From assembly GCA_964575185.1 (NCBI GenBank), contig CAZNPW010000095.1, forward strand, positions 1 to 6,622: a stretch of DNA of 6,622 nucleotides, given 5' to 3'. The stretch's first letter is position 1. Each line of letters begins with the position of its first letter. A program made the translations under genes and the position numbers. Below the pieces are notes generated by a model. It was not told the origin of the DNA. It was given only the letters and a program-made list of their open reading frames with translations, and did no database searches. Origin of the DNA: CAZNPW01 sp964575185. Lineage in GTDB: Bacteria; Pseudomonadota; Alphaproteobacteria; Rhodobacterales; Rhodobacteraceae. Shown in pieces: positions 5,612 through 6,622 of this stretch.

Positions 5612-5640
5612 TTGCCAAGCGGCCGGGCGGGTGGTCAAAG
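5612..5640 (+). promoter_or_regulatory. Weak candidate promoter for the plus-strand methyltransferase gene
   Basis: TTGCCA (5612-5617) and TCAAAG (5635-5640) are spaced by 17 bases, about 30 bases ahead of the chosen GTG at 5670. The -10 matches consensus at only three of six positions. It is the best candidate seen in the short divergent gap between this gene and tRNA-Trp. Confidence 0.22.
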
Positions 5641-5669
5641 GCGGGCGGGGCAGCGCGTGGGGAAACGCC

Positions 5670-6557
5670 GTGACCGACACCGAGACGATCCGCCGGACCT
5701 TCGCGGCCCGGCCCTGGTGCGCCGTGGGCGCGGCCGAGCTGGAGCAGGCGCTGGCGGTGCCGTCGATGCTGACGCCGGAGGAGGCGCAGCTGTATCACTG
5801 GATCGGGCGCAACGCGGAGGGGTTCGGGGCCACGCTCGACCTCGGCGCCTTCGCGGGCGGGTCGGCGGCGCGGATCCTGTCGGGGCTGGAGCGGTCGGGG
5901 CGGCCCTACCAGCTGCACGCCTACGACCGCTTCGCGATCGACGACCGGCTCGCGCCGCGCTACGCGCCGGAGGCGGCGCCGTATCGCAAGGGCCAGGCGA
6001 ACCTGCTGCCGGTGGTGAAGGCCCGCCTGGCCCGCTGGGCGCCGCATGTGTCCTTCTACCCCGGCGACCTGACGTCCTTCGCCTGGGGCGAGGGCCCGAT
6101 CGAGACGCTGCTGGTCGACGTCGCCAAGACGCCCGAGCTGAACGACCATGTGGCGGCGGAGTTCATGCCGCATCTGGTGGCGGGCCGGTCGCTGGTCGTG
6201 CACCAGGACATCCTGGGGTCGAGCACGCCCTGGATCATGGCGCAGGCCCACGCGCTGCGCGACTGCCTGGAGCCGCTCGCCATGATCGCGCCGCACCTGA
6301 TGGTGTTCCTGTGCATCCGGGTGCCCGGGCCCGACGACCTCGCCGCCGCGCGCACCACGGGCATGACCGACGCGGCGCTGGTCGCGGCGATCCGCGCCGC
6401 CGAGGTCTGGCTTGCGGGGATGGTCCCGGCCGGGGTCTTCCAAGCCTACGAGGCGCAGATCGCGGCCCATCCCGGCGAGCGGAAGAGCTGGAACCTGAAG
6501 AAGCGGAAGGGCGCAGCCGCGCCCGGAGGCGCTCCGGCGCGCGTCCGGCGGGCCTGA
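5670..6557 (+). CDS. Class I SAM-dependent methyltransferase of unknown substrate (Methyltransf_24/TylF-like)
   Basis: Encodes 295 residues from a GTG start. The SAM-binding motif is LDLGAFAGGSAARIL (residues 56-70, D57 then G59, G63 and G64), followed by an acidic end of strand 2 in HAYDRF (D86), GDLTSF (132-137), and two later acidic sites, LLVDVAK (D150) and VVHQD (D180). This layout, ending in a V-V-H-x-D strand, resembles the Methyltransf_24/TylF group of small-molecule O-methyltransferases, some of which use a bound metal; the substrate here is unknown. No signal peptide or membrane span is seen, so it is probably cytoplasmic. The C-terminal 25 residues are basic and low in complexity. 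GTG 5670 is preferred because GTGGGGA precedes it; an in-frame GTG at 5631 would add 13 unlikely residues. It runs against all its neighbours, divergent from tRNA-Trp and convergent with the presumed tuf. Confidence 0.7.
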   Translation: MTDTETIRRTFAARPWCAVGAAELEQALAVPSMLTPEEAQLYHWIGRNAEGFGATLDLGAFAGGSAARILSGLERSGRPYQLHAYDRFAIDDRLAPRYAPEAAPYRKGQANLLPVVKARLARWAPHVSFYPGDLTSFAWGEGPIETLLVDVAKTPELNDHVAAEFMPHLVAGRSLVVHQDILGSSTPWIMAQAHALRDCLEPLAMIAPHLMVFLCIRVPGPDDLAAARTTGMTDAALVAAIRAAEVWLAGMVPAGVFQAYEAQIAAHPGERKSWNLKKRKGAAAPGGAPARVRRA

Positions 6558-6568
6558 CGGGGTATCGG

Positions 6569-6596
6569 GTAGGATGGGCAATATTGCCCATCCTAC
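6569..6596. repeat. Perfect 28-nt palindrome between convergent genes, possible bidirectional terminator or REP-like element
   Basis: GTAGGATGGGCAAT (6569-6582) is followed immediately by its exact reverse complement (6583-6596). As RNA either strand would form a hairpin of about 12 pairs with a four-base loop. It lies 11 bases after the stop of the plus-strand methyltransferase gene and nine bases from the presumed tuf stop on the other strand, a fitting place for a shared terminator. Neither side has a solid T-run (the plus side has only a short TTGCTTT). Similar GTAGG-TGGGCAA palindromes recur between genes in proteobacteria, so a dispersed repeat is the alternative reading. Confidence 0.75.
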
Positions 6597-6605
6597 GCGT
6601 TGCTT

Positions 6606-6622
6606 TCACTCGATGATCTTCG
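6606..6622 (-). CDS. tuf: C-terminal end of a minus-strand gene, probably elongation factor Tu
   Basis: Only four codons and a stop are in the window: the minus strand reads K-I-I-E-stop, with TGA at 6608-6606. Alphaproteobacterial EF-Tu commonly ends in a similar short KIIE-type tail, and tuf is the gene normally found upstream of tRNA-Trp-secE-nusG. The call therefore rests mainly on gene order; four residues alone prove nothing. Confidence 0.45.

Noticed and set aside
5631..5669. Alternative GTG start at 5631 for the plus-strand methyltransferase
   Set aside because: It would add 13 glycine- and basic-rich residues and overlap the candidate promoter; the GTG at 5670 has a better ribosome-binding sequence.

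Overview
The window reads as a chromosomal segment of a high-GC alphaproteobacterium, most likely a member of the Rhodobacterales. This rests on the look of the NusG, SecE, L11 and L1 proteins, the GC-rich codon use, and TTGAAA/TTGACC-type promoters whose -10 elements lack the final T. The backbone is the conserved minus-strand block tuf, tRNA-Trp, secE, nusG, rplK, rplA, rplJ. It enters at the right edge with what looks like the last codons of tuf and leaves at the left edge inside rplJ. The genus cannot be fixed from this sequence.

Right to left, in the direction of transcription: a probable EF-Tu tail (to 6606); a 28-nt perfect palindrome; a plus-strand gene for a class I SAM-dependent methyltransferase (5670-6557); tRNA-Trp(CCA) with its own promoter (5485-5560); a 943-residue MmeI-type restriction-modification enzyme (5433-2602); an array of 11-bp repeats and a promoter (2598-2505); secE; a hairpin-rich spacer; nusG; a pair of inverted REP-like hairpins; rplK; rplA; a structured leader that fits the L10 autoregulatory leader; and the first 29 codons of rplJ.

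The housekeeping part makes the SecE translocon subunit, the NusG elongation factor and the ribosomal stalk-region proteins L11, L1 and L10. These are normally expressed together and tuned by feedback on mRNA leaders. Two accessory genes interrupt this order. The main one is the MmeI-like enzyme, which sits between tRNA-Trp and secE in the same orientation. It has no obvious promoter, Shine-Dalgarno sequence or terminator of its own, so it may be read from the tRNA promoter. Its nuclease triad (D65, E75, K77) and methyltransferase motifs look intact. The other is the uncharacterised methyltransferase, oriented opposite to everything else.

Most unexpected in the non-coding DNA: five 11-bp units in strict register just upstream of the secE promoter; a REP-like inverted pair with a compensatory stem change between nusG and rplK; and alternative GC-rich pairings ahead of nusG. 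No CRISPR array, insertion sequence or transposase gene is visible.
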